From positions 30,680,001 to 30,744,000 of the forward strand of contig CM060831.1 in NCBI GenBank assembly GCA_030762175.1: DNA of 64,000 bases, written 5' to 3'. Below the pieces are notes generated by a model, which was given only the letters and a program-made list of their open reading frames with translations, did not search any database and was not told the DNA's origin. Position 1 is the first letter of the stretch. Each line of letters opens with the position of its first letter. The position numbers and the translations under genes are program-made. The stretch is from Metallyticus violacea (lineage: Eukaryota > Arthropoda > Insecta > Mantodea > Metallyticidae). Below are positions 63,561 through 64,000 of this stretch, piece after piece.

Positions 63561-64000
63561 GCTTAACAGAAGCTCAAATTCCGCTGGGAGAGCTAGAACA
63601 ATAGAGGGGGTGATTGTTTTGGGAATGACAGAGTTCAGTAAGATGCAGGTAAGCTCAAATTAAAAGATAACTCAGTTGCTTTTTGAACTGACTCGTTCAT
63701 ATATTTAGGTATGCTGCAACGTGCCGTCCTCTGTCGTACAATGAGCTTCAACTTGCGCTGTAACTGAGAGCGAAATGCAGACTAATAAAGTAAAAAGACG
63801 TCTTTAATAAAGACGAAGTAATAAAAGTCGACCCGAACAAAACGACGAAACATACTGTCAAACTGCGAGAAACTTCCACCATCCGGTGCAGTAATTACAA
63901 GACACGCTGCATGTATTGATGCATATCACTTGTTAACTTCATTGACTTCATGTAATAAACTTTTAGATAACTGTCCGTTATGTAACTTTATTACATTTCA
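63561..64000. other. Unassigned right edge
   Basis: No gene or repeat recognised. Confidence 0.35.

Overview
The window looks like nuclear DNA of an insect, probably a polyneopteran (cockroach, stick-insect or similar lineage). It is AT-rich, with kilobase-scale introns, many decayed mariner-like elements, tRNA-derived SINEs, non-LTR retrotransposon pieces and many Penelope-like element (PLE) fragments. The lineage guess rests on the insect neuropeptide-receptor exons and the SINE style only. There are no operons, CRISPR arrays or prokaryotic signals.

Two host genes can be read by exon joining, both on the minus strand. (1) An insect orthologue of LRMDA (leucine-rich melanocyte differentiation-associated protein) has four exons: 23559-23630 with the start codon, 17612-17839, 11315-11454 and 3799-3929. 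All phases match, and the last exon(s) lie beyond the left edge. (2) The 3' half of a rhodopsin-family neuropeptide receptor, best matched to the RYamide receptor, has exons at 41425-41493 (TM6), 35906-36146 (TM7 with NPxxY) and 31961-32184 (C-terminal tail with stop). The exons for TM1-TM5 were not found on the minus strand up to 64000. The two genes are in tandem, about 8.3 kb apart.

Left half (1-31.9 kb: LRMDA introns and the space upstream of it): CpG is scarce. At least a dozen PLE fragments are present, many as near-perfect hairpins of two inverted terminal segments flanked by 11-14 bp target-site duplications. These segments carry hammerhead ribozymes (CTGANGA, stem II hairpin, GAAA, short palindromic stem III). 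Two LINE families, SINEs and mariner relics are mixed in, including a LINE split by a PLE hairpin.

Right half (32-64 kb: receptor introns and flank): CpG is about fourfold commoner in sampled stretches, and I saw no PLE. It holds decayed Tc1/mariner transposases, a tRNA(Leu/Ser)-like SINE family with clear target-site duplications, a Talua-like SINE, a 232-bp inverted-repeat MITE, a fragment of an orphan arthropod transposon protein and microsatellites. Long stretches (44.4-49.4, 53-57.5 and 58.5-62.6 kb) hold nothing I can name.

The most interesting content is the set of PLE hammerhead ribozymes. It includes a perfect 216-bp palindrome with one ribozyme on each strand, a family-wide extra U after the CUGANGA core, and stem III sequences that differ between subfamilies yet mostly stay self-complementary.
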